Source: Alkalibacterium sp. AK22 (GTDB taxonomy: Bacteria; Bacillota; Bacilli; Lactobacillales; Carnobacteriaceae_A). From it: a DNA stretch of 64,000 nt. Shown piece by piece: positions 34,806 to 43,957 of the stretch. Made by a program: the position numbers and the translations under genes. The notes beneath the pieces were generated by a model, which did no database searches, was not told the DNA's origin, and was given only the letters and a program-made list of their open reading frames with translations. The stretch covers positions 25,122 through 89,121 of the forward strand of contig NZ_JANL01000021.1 of NCBI RefSeq assembly GCF_000585255.1, given 5' to 3'. Numbering within the stretch: position 1 is the stretch's first letter; every line of letters begins with the position of its first letter.

Positions 34806-35702
34806 GTGAAAAAACAAAGAAGAATCAGCAGTATGGTGTTAAGCGGAGCGTTTATGCTAGCAGCCTGCAGTTCTCAGGAACCGACTGAAGACAATCAAGC
34901 ACAAACAGAAACAGACAATGTGTCTCAAGAAGTGAGCGAGGGCAACTGGGAAGATATTGAAGCCGCCGGTGTCATTCGGGCAGCCACTTCTGGGACCTAC
35001 TACCCTAATTCCTATCATGATGGAGATACAAATGAACTGACCGGCTTTGAAGTGGAAATTCTACGCGAAATCGGCGAGAGGCTGGAACTGGAAGTGGACT
35101 TTACAGAAATGGGTGTTGATGGCATGCTGACTTCTCTCAACAGTGAGCAAATTGATGTTGCGGCGCTCAGTATCAGTCATAATGGTGAGAATGCGGACCG
35201 TTATAATTACACCATTCCTTACAAGTACTCTTATATGTCGATGATTGTCAGGGAATCGGACCGATCGGGGATTGAAACGATGGAAGATTTGGACGGCAAA
35301 CGCGCGGCGGGGGCAGCGACCACGACTTACATGAGAATTGCGGAACAGTTTGGTGCTGAGCGAGTTGTCTATGATAATGCGACCAACGATCAGTACCTGT
35401 GGGATGTAGCGAACGAACGGACTGACCTGATCATCAACGACTACTACGGTCAGACGATGGCACTTAATGCCCAGCCTGATATACCGGTCAAGATACATGA
35501 AGATCTGTTTTTCAATCCGAGCTATACGAATTTTTCAATGAAATTAGGTAATGACACACTTACCGCTAAGTTTGACGAAGCGCTGGAAGATATGCATGCT
35601 GATGGAACATTAAGCGAATTGTCCGAGACCTTTTATTACGGGGAAGATGTGACAGTCGAAGATGAAGACCTGGATGTTATGATCATAGAATTAGAGGATT
35701 GA
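34806..35702 (+). CDS. Amino-acid ABC transporter substrate-binding lipoprotein
   Basis: A 298-residue solute-binding protein of the polar-amino-acid family (SBP_bac_3). The lipoprotein signal ends in MLAAC (Cys about 20), followed by an acidic linker and the two-lobe fold with GVIRAATSGTYYPNSY, TGFEVEILREIGERL and MEDLDGKRAAGAATTTY. It captures an amino acid outside the cell; which one is not clear. GTG at 34806 is the start: AAAGGGG lies 8 bases before it, and the longer frame runs back through the promoter. The acidic C-terminal tail (VEDEDLD) is unusual. The permease follows after four bases. Confidence 0.88.
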   Translation: MKKQRRISSMVLSGAFMLAACSSQEPTEDNQAQTETDNVSQEVSEGNWEDIEAAGVIRAATSGTYYPNSYHDGDTNELTGFEVEILREIGERLELEVDFTEMGVDGMLTSLNSEQIDVAALSISHNGENADRYNYTIPYKYSYMSMIVRESDRSGIETMEDLDGKRAAGAATTTYMRIAEQFGAERVVYDNATNDQYLWDVANERTDLIINDYYGQTMALNAQPDIPVKIHEDLFFNPSYTNFSMKLGNDTLTAKFDEALEDMHADGTLSELSETFYYGEDVTVEDEDLDVMIIELED

Positions 35703-35706
35703 GGAT

Positions 35707-36390
35707 ATGCAAGCAATACAGTGGGAGTACATTTTTGATCCTCAGCTGGCATGGGAATCCTTGCCCTTTTTGATTCAAGGCATACCCAGTACCCTTGGCA
35801 TCGCACTGACCAGTACGGCTATCGGAATTCTGATCGGCCTGGTCCTGGCGTTGATGAGATTGTCTGGACTGAAAGCGGTACAGTGGACAGCTAGAGCCTA
35901 CGTATCCTTTATGAGAGGCACTCCAGCGCTAGTCTTTTTGTTCCTGATTTATTTTGGCCTTCCTTTTGCGGGTATACAGTTCAGTGCACTGACGGCAGCC
36001 ATCATTTGCTTTAGCTTGAATGCGGCAGCCTATATATCAGAAATTTTCCGGTCCAGCATTGCTTCGGTCGACAAAGGGCAGTGGGAGGCAGCTGCAGTAT
36101 TGGGATTAAGCCCTTACCGTTCAGTCAGACGGATCATTCTGCCACAGGCTATCCGAATTGCCATTCCCCCTTTGAGCAGTGTCTTGCTCGATGTGATCAA
36201 AGGGACGTCTTTGGCGGCTATGATTACTGTTAATGAGATTTTTCAAAATGCACGAATCGTCGGTGGTCGGGAACATGACTACATGACCATGTACATTCTG
36301 GTGGCAGGTATTTACTGGCTGATCTGCAGTATATTCAGTGTGCTTCAGGACTATCTGGAGCATGTATTTTCCAGATACATCACTGGCTGA
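35707..36390 (+). CDS. Amino-acid ABC transporter permease
   Basis: A 227-residue permease of the HisM/GlnP type with about five membrane segments. It has the FMRGTPALVFLFLIYFGLP motif and the ATPase-contact loop WEAAAVLGLSPYRSVRRIILPQA. It is coupled to the preceding binding protein. No ATP-binding gene follows; instead a 54-bp palindrome and convergent genes lie downstream. The ATPase must come from elsewhere or has been lost. Confidence 0.9.
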   Translation: MQAIQWEYIFDPQLAWESLPFLIQGIPSTLGIALTSTAIGILIGLVLALMRLSGLKAVQWTARAYVSFMRGTPALVFLFLIYFGLPFAGIQFSALTAAIICFSLNAAAYISEIFRSSIASVDKGQWEAAAVLGLSPYRSVRRIILPQAIRIAIPPLSSVLLDVIKGTSLAAMITVNEIFQNARIVGGREHDYMTMYILVAGIYWLICSIFSVLQDYLEHVFSRYITG

Positions 36391-36454
36391 ACAAGGAAGC
36401 TTTTTCAGACAGGCAGGGACAATGTAAACAGAGTGCTCTGCTGACATGATAAAT

Positions 36455-36508
36455 ACACGCACGGCCTACTAAGCCAGGACATGTCCTGGCTTAGTAGGCC
36501 GTGCGTGT
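36455..36508. repeat. 54-bp perfect palindrome between convergent genes
   Basis: Two 27-base arms meet with no spacer at 36481/36482 (centre GGACATGTCC). The outer ends read ACACGCACGGCCTACTAAGC and its complement. It sits between the convergent permease and tdh genes, where a bidirectional terminator is expected, but no T-run follows directly on either strand. As RNA it would form an extremely stable hairpin with a four-base or larger loop. Confidence 0.9.
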
Positions 36509-36566
36509 GTGTTTCAGGCTTTTTTGGGAGCTTATTGTTCCAGCAGAAATAAATCAGTTATACCGT

Positions 36567-37529
36567 TCAGACAAAAGCTGGGAGTCCTTTTTTCTTCAGC
36601 TGAGTGAGCATATCAGCGGTCATCTGATCCAGATCATATTTAGGTTTGAACCCCCACTCCTGACGAGCAGCTAAGGTGTCGATGGCATTTGGCCAGGATT
36701 CAGCAATACGCTGTCTTACCGGATCGACAGCATAAGTCAGTTTAAAGTCAGGCAAGTGCTTTTGAATCGCTCTTTCCACATCTTCAGGTGCAATGCTCAT
36801 AGCACTGACATTGTAGGCATTACGGTTAATCAGCTGATCGCCTGGTGCTTCCATCAGCTGAATGATTAAATCAACGGCATCGGGCATATACATCATGTCC
36901 ATATAAGTCCCTTTGTCGATAAAGGATGTATAAGTGTTATGCTTCAGAGCTTCATAGTAGATATCGACAGCGTAATCAGTCGTCCCGCCGCCAGGCAGCG
37001 TCTCATGTGAAATGAGACCGGGAAAGCGAACACTGCGTGTATCTACACCAAATTTTTGGAAGTAATAGTCACCAAGCAGTTCTCCACTGACTTTAGTGAC
37101 CCCATACATGGTCGTTGGCCGTTGAACGGTGACCTGAGGGGTCTGGTCCTTAGGTGTCTGGGGACCAAATGCCCCGATCGAGCTTGGGGTGAAAAACTTC
37201 AGTCCATATTCACGAGACACTTCCAAAGCATGCATCAGGCCACCCATGTTCAAATTCCAGGCCAGAAGCGGTTTGGCTTCCGCAACAGCAGATAAAAGGG
37301 CGGCCAGATGGATAAAGGTATCCACCTGATACTGCTCAACCAGTTCTCTCATGCGGACGCCATCGGTGACATCTAGCAGTTCAAAAATTCCTTCCGTTAC
37401 GACAGCAGAATCTTCGGGCTGTCTGATATCGGTAGCGACTACATTGTCTTTACCATAAAGTTCGCGCATTTTTAAGGTCAGCTCTGAACCAATCTGTCCG
37501 AGAGCGCCTGTAATGATAATTTTTTTCAC
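36567..37529 (-). CDS. tdh: L-threonine 3-dehydrogenase, SDR (epimerase-like) type
   Basis: A 320-residue extended SDR enzyme oxidising L-threonine to 2-amino-3-ketobutyrate with NAD+. The nucleotide motif is [12 protein letters not shown], the active-site YGVTK has the Tyr and Lys, with Ser in [10 protein letters not shown]. It is the UDP-galactose-epimerase-like TDH rather than the zinc alcohol dehydrogenase type. The identification rests on the resemblance and on kbl 69 bases upstream on the same strand. The start is GTG at 37529 with GGAGG 7 bases before it. Confidence 0.85.
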   Translation of the reverse strand: MKKIIITGALGQIGSELTLKMRELYGKDNVVATDIRQPEDSAVVTEGIFELLDVTDGVRMRELVEQYQVDTFIHLAALLSAVAEAKPLLAWNLNMGGLMHALEVSREYGLKFFTPSSIGAFGPQTPKDQTPQVTVQRPTTMYGVTKVSGELLGDYYFQKFGVDTRSVRFPGLISHETLPGGGTTDYAVDIYYEALKHNTYTSFIDKGTYMDMMYMPDAVDLIIQLMEAPGDQLINRNAYNVSAMSIAPEDVERAIQKHLPDFKLTYAVDPVRQRIAESWPNAIDTLAARQEWGFKPKYDLDQMTADMLTQLKKKGLPAFV

Positions 37530-37598
37530 GTTTAATCCTCCGATTATTTCCTGGTCAGCTGGCAGTGAGAAGAGAGAGGCCTTTTCCCAGCAGAGTGA

Positions 37599-38792
37599 TT
37601 AGCTGATCACGTTGAGTTCTTTTCCGACTTTTTCATAAATGGCCAGTACTTTATCGAGCTGGTCACGGGTATGAGCAGCACTTGGCATGTTTCTGACTCG
37701 GCCGGTTCCACGCGGAACAGTAGGGAAGACGATCGATTTGGCGTAGACCCCTTCTTCTGTCAGACGTTTGGAGAAGGTTTGAGTCAGTTTTTCTTCCCCG
37801 ATAATGCAAGGGGTAATCGGAGTTTCTGATTCACCAATATTGAAGCCCAGCTCCTTCAGTCCTTGCTTCAGGTACCGCCCGTTGTCCCATAGACGGTCAT
37901 GTTCTTCCGTAGAACGGGTCATGATGTCGATGGCTTCCATGCAGGCAGCGGCTGCTCCTGGAGTCAGGGAAGTAGAGAAGAGGAAGGGACGGGCACGAAC
38001 TTTAAGCCAGTCGATCAAGTTCTGGCTGCCGGCAACATAACCGCCGACTACACCGACTGCTTTGGAAAGGGTTCCCATCTGCAGATCAATTTTGTCCTGC
38101 AGGCCAAAGTGCTTGACCGTACCGGCTCCTTTACCCATGACACCTGAACCGTGGGCATCATCCACGTAAGTGATCAGGTCAAATTCTTCTGCCACTTCAA
38201 CAATCTCGGGCAGCTTGGCTACATCGCCGTCCATTGAAAAGACGCCGTCAGTGATGTACATGATTTTTTCATATTGACCACTCTCGACTGCTTCTTTCGC
38301 TTTGGCACGTAAATCATCCATATCCTGGTGCTTGACACGAATCACTTTGGCACCGGACAGGCGGCAGCCGTCGATGATGGAGGCGTGGTTCAGTTCATCG
38401 GAAAGAATGGCATCTTTTTTGGTCATCACTGCTGAGATAGCGCCCATATTACAGTTAAAACCAGACTGGAAAGCGACAGCCGCTTCTGTATGCTTAAATT
38501 CAGCAATTTTTGCTTCCAGTTCATCGTGAATGGTCTGTGTACCGTTAATTGTCCGGACAGCACCGGCTCCGACCCCGTACGTATCGGTGGCTTCATTGGC
38601 TTTTTGCTTCAGGCGCGGGTCATTTGAAAAACCAAGGTAATTGTTGGATGACATATTAATCAGTTTCTGTCCATCGATTTGGATCTCTGAACCGTTGGGT
38701 CCTTGGATCGTATCGATTTCGTTGTATAGGCCCTGTTCTTTCAGTTCCTGTAGGTTGTGTTCTAAAAAGGTGTTCAGTTTATGACTGGTCAT
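37599..38792 (-). CDS. kbl: Glycine C-acetyltransferase (2-amino-3-ketobutyrate CoA ligase)
   Basis: A 397-residue PLP enzyme of the alpha-oxoamine synthase family. The cofactor lysine is in [16 protein letters not shown], preceded by [12 protein letters not shown] and [14 protein letters not shown]. It cleaves 2-amino-3-ketobutyrate with CoA to glycine and acetyl-CoA. Placed before tdh on the same strand, it completes threonine degradation. The close relatives KBL, AONS (bioF) and serine palmitoyltransferase share this fold; the tdh neighbour decides the call. GAAGGAG lies before ATG at 38792. Confidence 0.9.
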   Translation of the reverse strand: MTSHKLNTFLEHNLQELKEQGLYNEIDTIQGPNGSEIQIDGQKLINMSSNNYLGFSNDPRLKQKANEATDTYGVGAGAVRTINGTQTIHDELEAKIAEFKHTEAAVAFQSGFNCNMGAISAVMTKKDAILSDELNHASIIDGCRLSGAKVIRVKHQDMDDLRAKAKEAVESGQYEKIMYITDGVFSMDGDVAKLPEIVEVAEEFDLITYVDDAHGSGVMGKGAGTVKHFGLQDKIDLQMGTLSKAVGVVGGYVAGSQNLIDWLKVRARPFLFSTSLTPGAAAACMEAIDIMTRSTEEHDRLWDNGRYLKQGLKELGFNIGESETPITPCIIGEEKLTQTFSKRLTEEGVYAKSIVFPTVPRGTGRVRNMPSAAHTRDQLDKVLAIYEKVGKELNVIS

Positions 38793-38982
38793 GAAAACGC
38801 TCCTTCTTCTATATAGTCATACAGTCCCCTATAATTTTACCATTCTTTTAAAAAATCGTGTAGGTCATGGAAGGTTTATTTGAATATTCTTATAATCTTT
38901 CATTTGAAAATACCGCCATTGTCTAGCAGATGTGATAAAATAAGGCTTACACAAGTACAGATGAATGGAGCGGATGACTACT

Positions 38983-40284
38983 ATGAGAATGATTGATCTG
39001 ATTGAAAAAAAGCAGCATGGTGAGCGCTTGACAGACGAAGAAATAAAATGGATGATTACTGGATATACGAATGAGACTATCCCGGATTATCAGATGAGTG
39101 CAATGGCTATGGCCATATATTTCAAAGGAATGAACGATGACGAGCGGAGTGCCCTAACGATGGCGATGGTCGAATCCGGCGATCAGATCGACTTGTCGGA
39201 AATCGAAGGGATCAAGGTGGACAAGCATTCGACAGGCGGCGTCGGGGATACGACTACCCTAGTTCTTGCCCCGCTAGTGGCGAGTGTCGGTGTGCCCGTG
39301 GCCAAGATGAGCGGTCGGGGGCTGGGACATACTGGTGGAACCATTGACAAGCTCGAGTCCATTCCGGGCTTTCATGTAGAATTATCTCAGGACGAATTTT
39401 CTGATCTAGTCAACCGGAACAAGGTGGCGGTTGTTGGACAGTCCGGCAACTTGACACCAGCAGACAAAAAATTGTATGCGCTGAGAGATGTCACGTCTAC
39501 AGTTGAATCCATTCCGCTCATTGCCAGTTCAATTATGAGCAAGAAAATTGCTGCAGGAGCAGATGCCATCGTCTTGGACGTTAAGACTGGAGCCGGGGCT
39601 TTTATGAAAAACCAGGACCAGGCCAGAGAACTGGCAGAAACGATGGTCAAAATCGGTGATTCCGTGGGCCGAAAAACAATGGCCGTCATTTCAGACATGA
39701 GCCAGCCTCTGGGCAACGCCATCGGCAATGGGCTGGAAGTCAAGGAGGCTATCGATACGCTTAAAGGACAGGGACCGAAAGATCTGACTGAGTTGTGCCT
39801 GGCTTTGGGAAGCCAGATGGCTTACCTTGGCGGGGCAGCGTCATCTCTGGAGGAGGCCCGTTTGAAGCTGGAGGCCAATCTGCATAACGGTAAGGCACTG
39901 GAAGCCTTCAAAACCTTTGTTTCTTCTCAAGGTGGAGAGGCAGCAGTGGCTGATGAGCCGGAAAATATTCTGCCCAAAGCGGCCCACCAGCAGGATGTAA
40001 AGGCTGAAAAGAGCGGTAAAGTGTCTGAAATTACTGCTGATCAGCTGGGGATTGCGGCTATGATGCTTGGTGCCGGCCGTGAAACAAAAGACAGCCAGAT
40101 CGATCTGGCAGCCGGCCTAGTCCTGCATAAAAAAGTCGGTGACACGGTCGAGTCAGGAGACATCATGGCTTCTCTGTATTCAAATAAGCCAATCAATGAA
40201 GAGATAGTCAGCAAAGTCCGCCAGAATATCATACTGTCAGACCAAGCAAAAGAACCCGCTTTGATTTATGATGTGATTCAGTAG
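38983..40284 (+). CDS. pdp: Pyrimidine-nucleoside phosphorylase
   Basis: A 433-residue nucleoside phosphorylase splitting uridine or thymidine with phosphate. It has the family signature [20 protein letters not shown], the phosphate region [10 protein letters not shown] and the C-terminal alpha/beta domain with [11 protein letters not shown]. The Firmicutes Pdp type accepts both uridine and thymidine. The start is chosen as ATG 38983 ([10 protein letters not shown]) to match the family, although GGAG is 12 bases away; ATGs at 38965 and 38974 are alternatives. It stands alone here, with a terminator after it. Confidence 0.92.
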   Translation: MRMIDLIEKKQHGERLTDEEIKWMITGYTNETIPDYQMSAMAMAIYFKGMNDDERSALTMAMVESGDQIDLSEIEGIKVDKHSTGGVGDTTTLVLAPLVASVGVPVAKMSGRGLGHTGGTIDKLESIPGFHVELSQDEFSDLVNRNKVAVVGQSGNLTPADKKLYALRDVTSTVESIPLIASSIMSKKIAAGADAIVLDVKTGAGAFMKNQDQARELAETMVKIGDSVGRKTMAVISDMSQPLGNAIGNGLEVKEAIDTLKGQGPKDLTELCLALGSQMAYLGGAASSLEEARLKLEANLHNGKALEAFKTFVSSQGGEAAVADEPENILPKAAHQQDVKAEKSGKVSEITADQLGIAAMMLGAGRETKDSQIDLAAGLVLHKKVGDTVESGDIMASLYSNKPINEEIVSKVRQNIILSDQAKEPALIYDVIQ

Positions 40285-40305
40285 GCAAATAGCTTGGGAA
40301 AGGTT

Positions 40306-40360
40306 CAGCGTTTCTGAAGGCCCGCTTTCAGCTGGTGTAGCAGAGACGCTGCCTTTTTTT
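40306..40360 (+). terminator. pdp terminator
   Basis: An 11-bp stem CAGCGTTTCTG/CAGAGACGCTG (one wobble) with a 24-base loop and a T-run. Confidence 0.75.
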
Positions 40361-40473
40361 GCATACATTCTACATCAGATTGCTTTGGAAATGAGCTGTT
40401 CAGACAGTCTTTTGTATTGGGGGTGGACTGGACAGGTTGTGCTGTTTAGACTGAAGTGAAAGAGGTGAACAGT

Positions 40474-40658
40474 GTGAAACAGGAAACAGTAATGAACGGA
40501 CTGAAAGCCAGCTCTCCGGTCATGAGCAGCTATGCAGCGCTTGGAGCGGTTCTTTTTGATGCAGGTTTTACCTTGGGAGAATTTTTTTAATGAGCCTGCT
40601 TGTATATGCCGGGGCGGCCCAATTTCTGGCAGCCAGGTTCATAAAGGAGGAAGCCGAC
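40474..40658 (+). pseudogene. azlC: azlC remnant (branched-chain amino acid exporter subunit)
   Basis: A GTG start with AAAGAGGTG upstream gives 38 residues that stop in a run of seven T (TAA at 40588-40590). One extra T would join them to the next frame, which reads MSLLVYAGAAQFLA, the conserved AzlC motif normally at about residue 60. After about 20 more residues the frame runs straight into the azlD start, so more than 100 codons of AzlC are gone. A frameshift plus a large deletion make this a dead gene. Functional AzlC, about 230 residues, pairs with AzlD to export branched-chain amino acids or analogues. Confidence 0.8.
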
Positions 40659-40959
40659 ATGTTTGAGCATCCATTATTTCTTATTGCCGGTATGGCGGTT
40701 GTCACCTTTATTCTTGTTCAGCAAGCTGGATATTTCGCCGGCCTTGAGACGCTGGCTGACTTTTGTTCCGGTTTCTGTTTTTGCAGCCTTGATTGCTTCA
40801 GACATATTTTTCTGGGAAGGGGAGTTCAATATCGACCCGACTGTCAATCTCAGCCTACTGCCTTCGGTTCTGGTTTTGCTTACGGCTATTAAAACCCGCA
40901 GCCTGCTGTGGTCCATGACGGTCGGCATTTCTGTCCTGGCACTGCTGGTATTACTCTAG
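40659..40959 (+). pseudogene. azlD: azlD remnant
   Basis: A strong AAAGGAGG (40643-40650) precedes ATG 40659, which begins MFEHPLFLIAGMAVVTFIL, an AzlD-like first helix. The frame then goes wrong, and the rest of AzlD continues in another frame as FSKLDISPALRRWLTFVPVSVFAALI, with further membrane segments ending at the TAG of 40957-40959. A small deletion around 40710, which also removed the conserved Pro-Arg region, explains the break. The downstream part retains good AzlD similarity, so decay is recent. Confidence 0.75.
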
Positions 40960-41132
40960 GGACAGTTTTCAGATCATACGGGCTGAAGTAAGACTTATAA
41001 ATGAGAGTCGAAAAAGGCGTATAAATAGATAAGGCAGCTGCCCCGGTAGCCAGTCTTTTAACACAGGGGAGGAAGTTTAAAAGGGATGAAACAGTACTGA
41101 ATGGGTGCTTTTGCTCGACATTTAATTAAAGC
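40960..41132. other. Stretch with no gene seen
   Basis: Contains a GGGGAGGAAG at about 41066 followed by a 4-codon frame only. Nothing else is recognisable; it is probably decayed sequence linked to the azlCD remnant. Confidence 0.4.
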
Positions 41133-41185
41133 AAAAACAGGCTCTGCTTATTTTCTGAAAAGACAAATAAGCAGAGCCTGTTTTT
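41133..41185. terminator. Strong bidirectional terminator hairpin
   Basis: Perfect 21-base arms (41133-41153 and 41165-41185) with an 11-base loop, A-run before and T-run after. It now separates the azlCD remnant from the convergent HEFGH gene. Confidence 0.9.
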
Positions 41186-41256
41186 TTCCTGTAATACCGT
41201 ACACTGGGTGTCTAGAAAGCCAGGAGGAAAACGCGTATCCAGTTTGAAAAACCGGG

Positions 41257-41754
41257 TCAGTTCCAGATAGCGGGTTCCTTTAGCCAGTGTTCACCGAGAA
41301 CATTAGCCCACCGTTCAGTCCAAAGAGAAGTGTAAGCTATACGGTATGTCTGGCGTTTACGCTTGAAATAAGAAGAACGGGCCCAAGTGAAAGAAGGTAC
41401 TCCGATAACCAGCAAATATAGTGGCCCGAGCATCAGGGACTGAATAGCGTGCCCGAATTCATGGACAGCAATACGGGCACACGCATCTTTTCGTCTAATA
41501 TAAGCGGACGGTAATTCTGACGGGCGCTGTAAGCCAGGATAGGGAGTGAAAATGAACAGGCCAAGAGATACGCCTGACGAGTATTTCCAGCGTGTTCTTA
41601 GGCAGCCGTGATACCAGTCGTGCGGAGAGCCGACATGCAGTAAATACAGAATCAGCCCCAAAAGAGTCTGAAGTCCTCCCCATGTGCACTGAGTAATCAG
41701 GAAAAGCCCTTTCCACCTTACCGAAGCTGTTGAAAGGCATCGTCTGCTTGGCAT
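41257..41754 (-). CDS. Membrane-associated protein with HEFGH metalloprotease-like motif
   Basis: A 165-residue protein with two or three hydrophobic stretches (about 17-40, 60-72 and 103-122). It carries HEFGH (98-102), the HExxH zinc motif, in the context AVHEFGHAIQSLMLGPLYL, and TERWANVLGE near the C-terminus, whose Glu147 is placed like a third zinc ligand of gluzincin-type enzymes. It resembles small uncharacterised membrane proteins in which HEFGHxxQS is conserved, but proteolysis is unproven. ATG at 41754 has GAGGTGA 6 bases upstream. It is between a dead locus and the mevalonate operon, about 50 bases after fni, so it could be transcribed with that operon. Confidence 0.65.
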   Translation of the reverse strand: MPSRRCLSTASVRWKGLFLITQCTWGGLQTLLGLILYLLHVGSPHDWYHGCLRTRWKYSSGVSLGLFIFTPYPGLQRPSELPSAYIRRKDACARIAVHEFGHAIQSLMLGPLYLLVIGVPSFTWARSSYFKRKRQTYRIAYTSLWTERWANVLGEHWLKEPAIWN

Positions 41755-41806
41755 ATCCGGTCACCTCACTTCACAAGAATTGACAGCCTAACGAACTAGT
41801 CAGGCG

Positions 41807-42856
41807 TCAGCTGCGGAAAGCATACCGCTGGATATCGATTTGTCTGGCCGCACACCATGCTGCTGTCTCACCGGTCAAGACAAGGTCTGTACGCTGCAGA
41901 TCAGCTATTGTATGTGCACCGAGCAAAGTCATCGTATGGGCGAGTTCGGTTTTCCACTGTTTAATTGTTTCAACCGCTTGGTCAACGTCATCCAAAGCCA
42001 TATGCATGAACTGGCTCGACAGGCCGTTGAGGGAAGCGCCCAGTGCCATGGCTTTGACCATGTCGATGGGACGTCTGATACCTCCAGAGGCAATGATGTG
42101 GGCACTGGAGGAAACTTCTGCCGCTTCCAGCAGAGAAATGACGGTAGACTGGCCCCAGCTTTCCAGATCATCAAGCTTAAAATCCGCCCGCCTGTAATTT
42201 TCAATCTGGGCAAAATTCGTGCCCCCTTTTCCACTGACATCGATATACTGCACCCCAACACTTTCCAACTGCCGAATGGTTTCTCTGCTCATACCAAAAC
42301 CGACTTCTTTGGCAATCACAGGGACTCTGAGCCCCTCAACAATTGACTCGATATTTTTTAGCCAGCCTCTAAATTCACGGTCACCTTCAGGCATAACCAC
42401 TTCCTGCGGAGCATTGATATGAATCTGAATAGCATCCGCTTCAAGCAAATCCACGACTTTTTTGGCGTTTTCCAGACCGTGTCCGGCCCCTAAATTAGCA
42501 AAGACCAGTCCATTGGGGTTGGTCTGACGGACAATTTTAAAGGAATCCTGCTGGGAGGGATCTTTAAGTGCGGCACTGACAGATCCAGTTGCCATAGCTA
42601 GATCTGCTTCTCTGGCAAGATAAGCCAGCTTTTCATTTACACGCTTGGTCCAGTCACTCCCACCTGTCATCGCATTGATAAAAAAAGGCGATGTGAAAGT
42701 CAGGTCTCCCAGAGAAACAGACAAATCGACGTCTTTGACATCCATTTCAGGAAAAGAATGGTGAACAAATGTAATATCATTAAAAGCCGGAGCTTTTTCA
42801 GCATAAAATTTCTCGGAAAGGGAGACATGTTCATTTTTTCGATTGTTTTTAGACAT
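41807..42856 (-). CDS. fni: Isopentenyl-diphosphate delta-isomerase, type 2
   Basis: A 349-residue FMN-dependent isomerase converting IPP to DMAPP, unrelated to the type 1 enzyme. Family blocks are NAMTGGSDWTKRVN (flavin site), QIHINAPQEVVMPEGDR (metal and catalytic Gln/Glu), YIDVSGKGGTNF and SGGIRRPIDMVKAMALGA. Length is standard. It is the last gene of the mevalonate operon, 23 bases after mvaK2; GGAG lies before ATG at 42856. Confidence 0.95.
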   Translation of the reverse strand: MSKNNRKNEHVSLSEKFYAEKAPAFNDITFVHHSFPEMDVKDVDLSVSLGDLTFTSPFFINAMTGGSDWTKRVNEKLAYLAREADLAMATGSVSAALKDPSQQDSFKIVRQTNPNGLVFANLGAGHGLENAKKVVDLLEADAIQIHINAPQEVVMPEGDREFRGWLKNIESIVEGLRVPVIAKEVGFGMSRETIRQLESVGVQYIDVSGKGGTNFAQIENYRRADFKLDDLESWGQSTVISLLEAAEVSSSAHIIASGGIRRPIDMVKAMALGASLNGLSSQFMHMALDDVDQAVETIKQWKTELAHTMTLLGAHTIADLQRTDLVLTGETAAWCAARQIDIQRYAFRS

Positions 42857-42879
42857 AAAGACACTCCAGTAAGTAGATT

Positions 42880-43953
42880 TTAATTAAGGGTATAAACAGT
42901 GAGAGACAAAGGAGTAATACCGGCTGCTGCCCATTCAGCTAGTAGACGGTCTGGACGGTTTTTCCGCCAGGCAAGAGCGATTCCGCAGTCACCGCCTCCT
43001 GCTCCAGATGTTTTTGCAGCAGCTTGCCGGTTTTCAGCTATGCTACAGAGATTTTCTAGAAGCGGGGTTTCAAGTTGAATCCCCTTTTTTCGACTCATAG
43101 CCAGCAGCAACTCCCGATTTTTTCTGATTAAGTCCATAATTAGCTGGCTGTTTTGCTGTTTGAAAGCCTGCAATAAGGCAAGCGTGCAGGCTTTACTCGA
43201 TGCCAGGAAAGGTTCGTAGTCCATCGGCTTGCCTGACTGGGCTATATTCTTGATCATGGACTCCGTTGATGCAGGTGAGCCGGTCCAGCCAACTAGCAAC
43301 TGAAGCTCTTCAGGCAAGGCGAGGGGCTCGATCATAAGGCCTTCCCAGCTTTCATTCAGCGCTTCTGTCACTGACCGGCAAGTGTACAGTCGTTGCACTT
43401 GGGTTTTGTTGAAACTTGAATAGGCAATCCAGCCGCCAAAGCTCGCCGCTGCCAGGTCACCGAAAGACCCCCGGCTATTTAGTGACAGGTGAGTCAGGGC
43501 AGCCAACTTATAAAGGTGAAGTGGCGAACAAGAAACGGAAGCAGCCTGTAGCAGACTGTTGATTACAGCAACCGTTACCGCACCGCTGGAGCCGAGTCCA
43601 TATTTTCTTCCATCCGCACTGACTAGGCTGGACTGGATGACAATATCATAGTAGGGCAAAGTAATGCCCTGTTCTTGTAAATAAAGTTCGGTCAACTGCA
43701 AAGCTTCTATCAAAACAGCAGCTTTGGGGTCTTCTTCGTGAATGCGTATGCCATTTGCTGTCCGCTCAAATGAGGCCAAACCACCGTCTAAAACTGTTGA
43801 ATGGATCTGTCCGAAATTATTATCGGACGGAGTTACCGTTACTTCAATAAAACGATTAACAGCAACAATAACAGCAGGATGACTCGGTTCAACGACCGCA
43901 TATTCTCCAGCAATGTAAAGTTTTCCAGGAGCTTTAGCCCAGGCTGTTTTCAT
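42880..43953 (-). CDS. mvaK2: Phosphomevalonate kinase
   Basis: A 357-residue GHMP kinase that phosphorylates mevalonate-5-phosphate. The N-terminus APGKLYIAGEYAVVE, the ATP loop YGLGSSGAVTVAV and the third motif SGAGGGDCGIAL are all present. The start at 43953 follows GGGAG by 10 bases and matches the family; the open frame upstream lies inside mvaD. It is four bases after the mvaD stop. Confidence 0.93.
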   Translation of the reverse strand: MKTAWAKAPGKLYIAGEYAVVEPSHPAVIVAVNRFIEVTVTPSDNNFGQIHSTVLDGGLASFERTANGIRIHEEDPKAAVLIEALQLTELYLQEQGITLPYYDIVIQSSLVSADGRKYGLGSSGAVTVAVINSLLQAASVSCSPLHLYKLAALTHLSLNSRGSFGDLAAASFGGWIAYSSFNKTQVQRLYTCRSVTEALNESWEGLMIEPLALPEELQLLVGWTGSPASTESMIKNIAQSGKPMDYEPFLASSKACTLALLQAFKQQNSQLIMDLIRKNRELLLAMSRKKGIQLETPLLENLCSIAENRQAAAKTSGAGGGDCGIALAWRKNRPDRLLAEWAAAGITPLSLTVYTLN

Positions 43954-43957
43954 CAGT

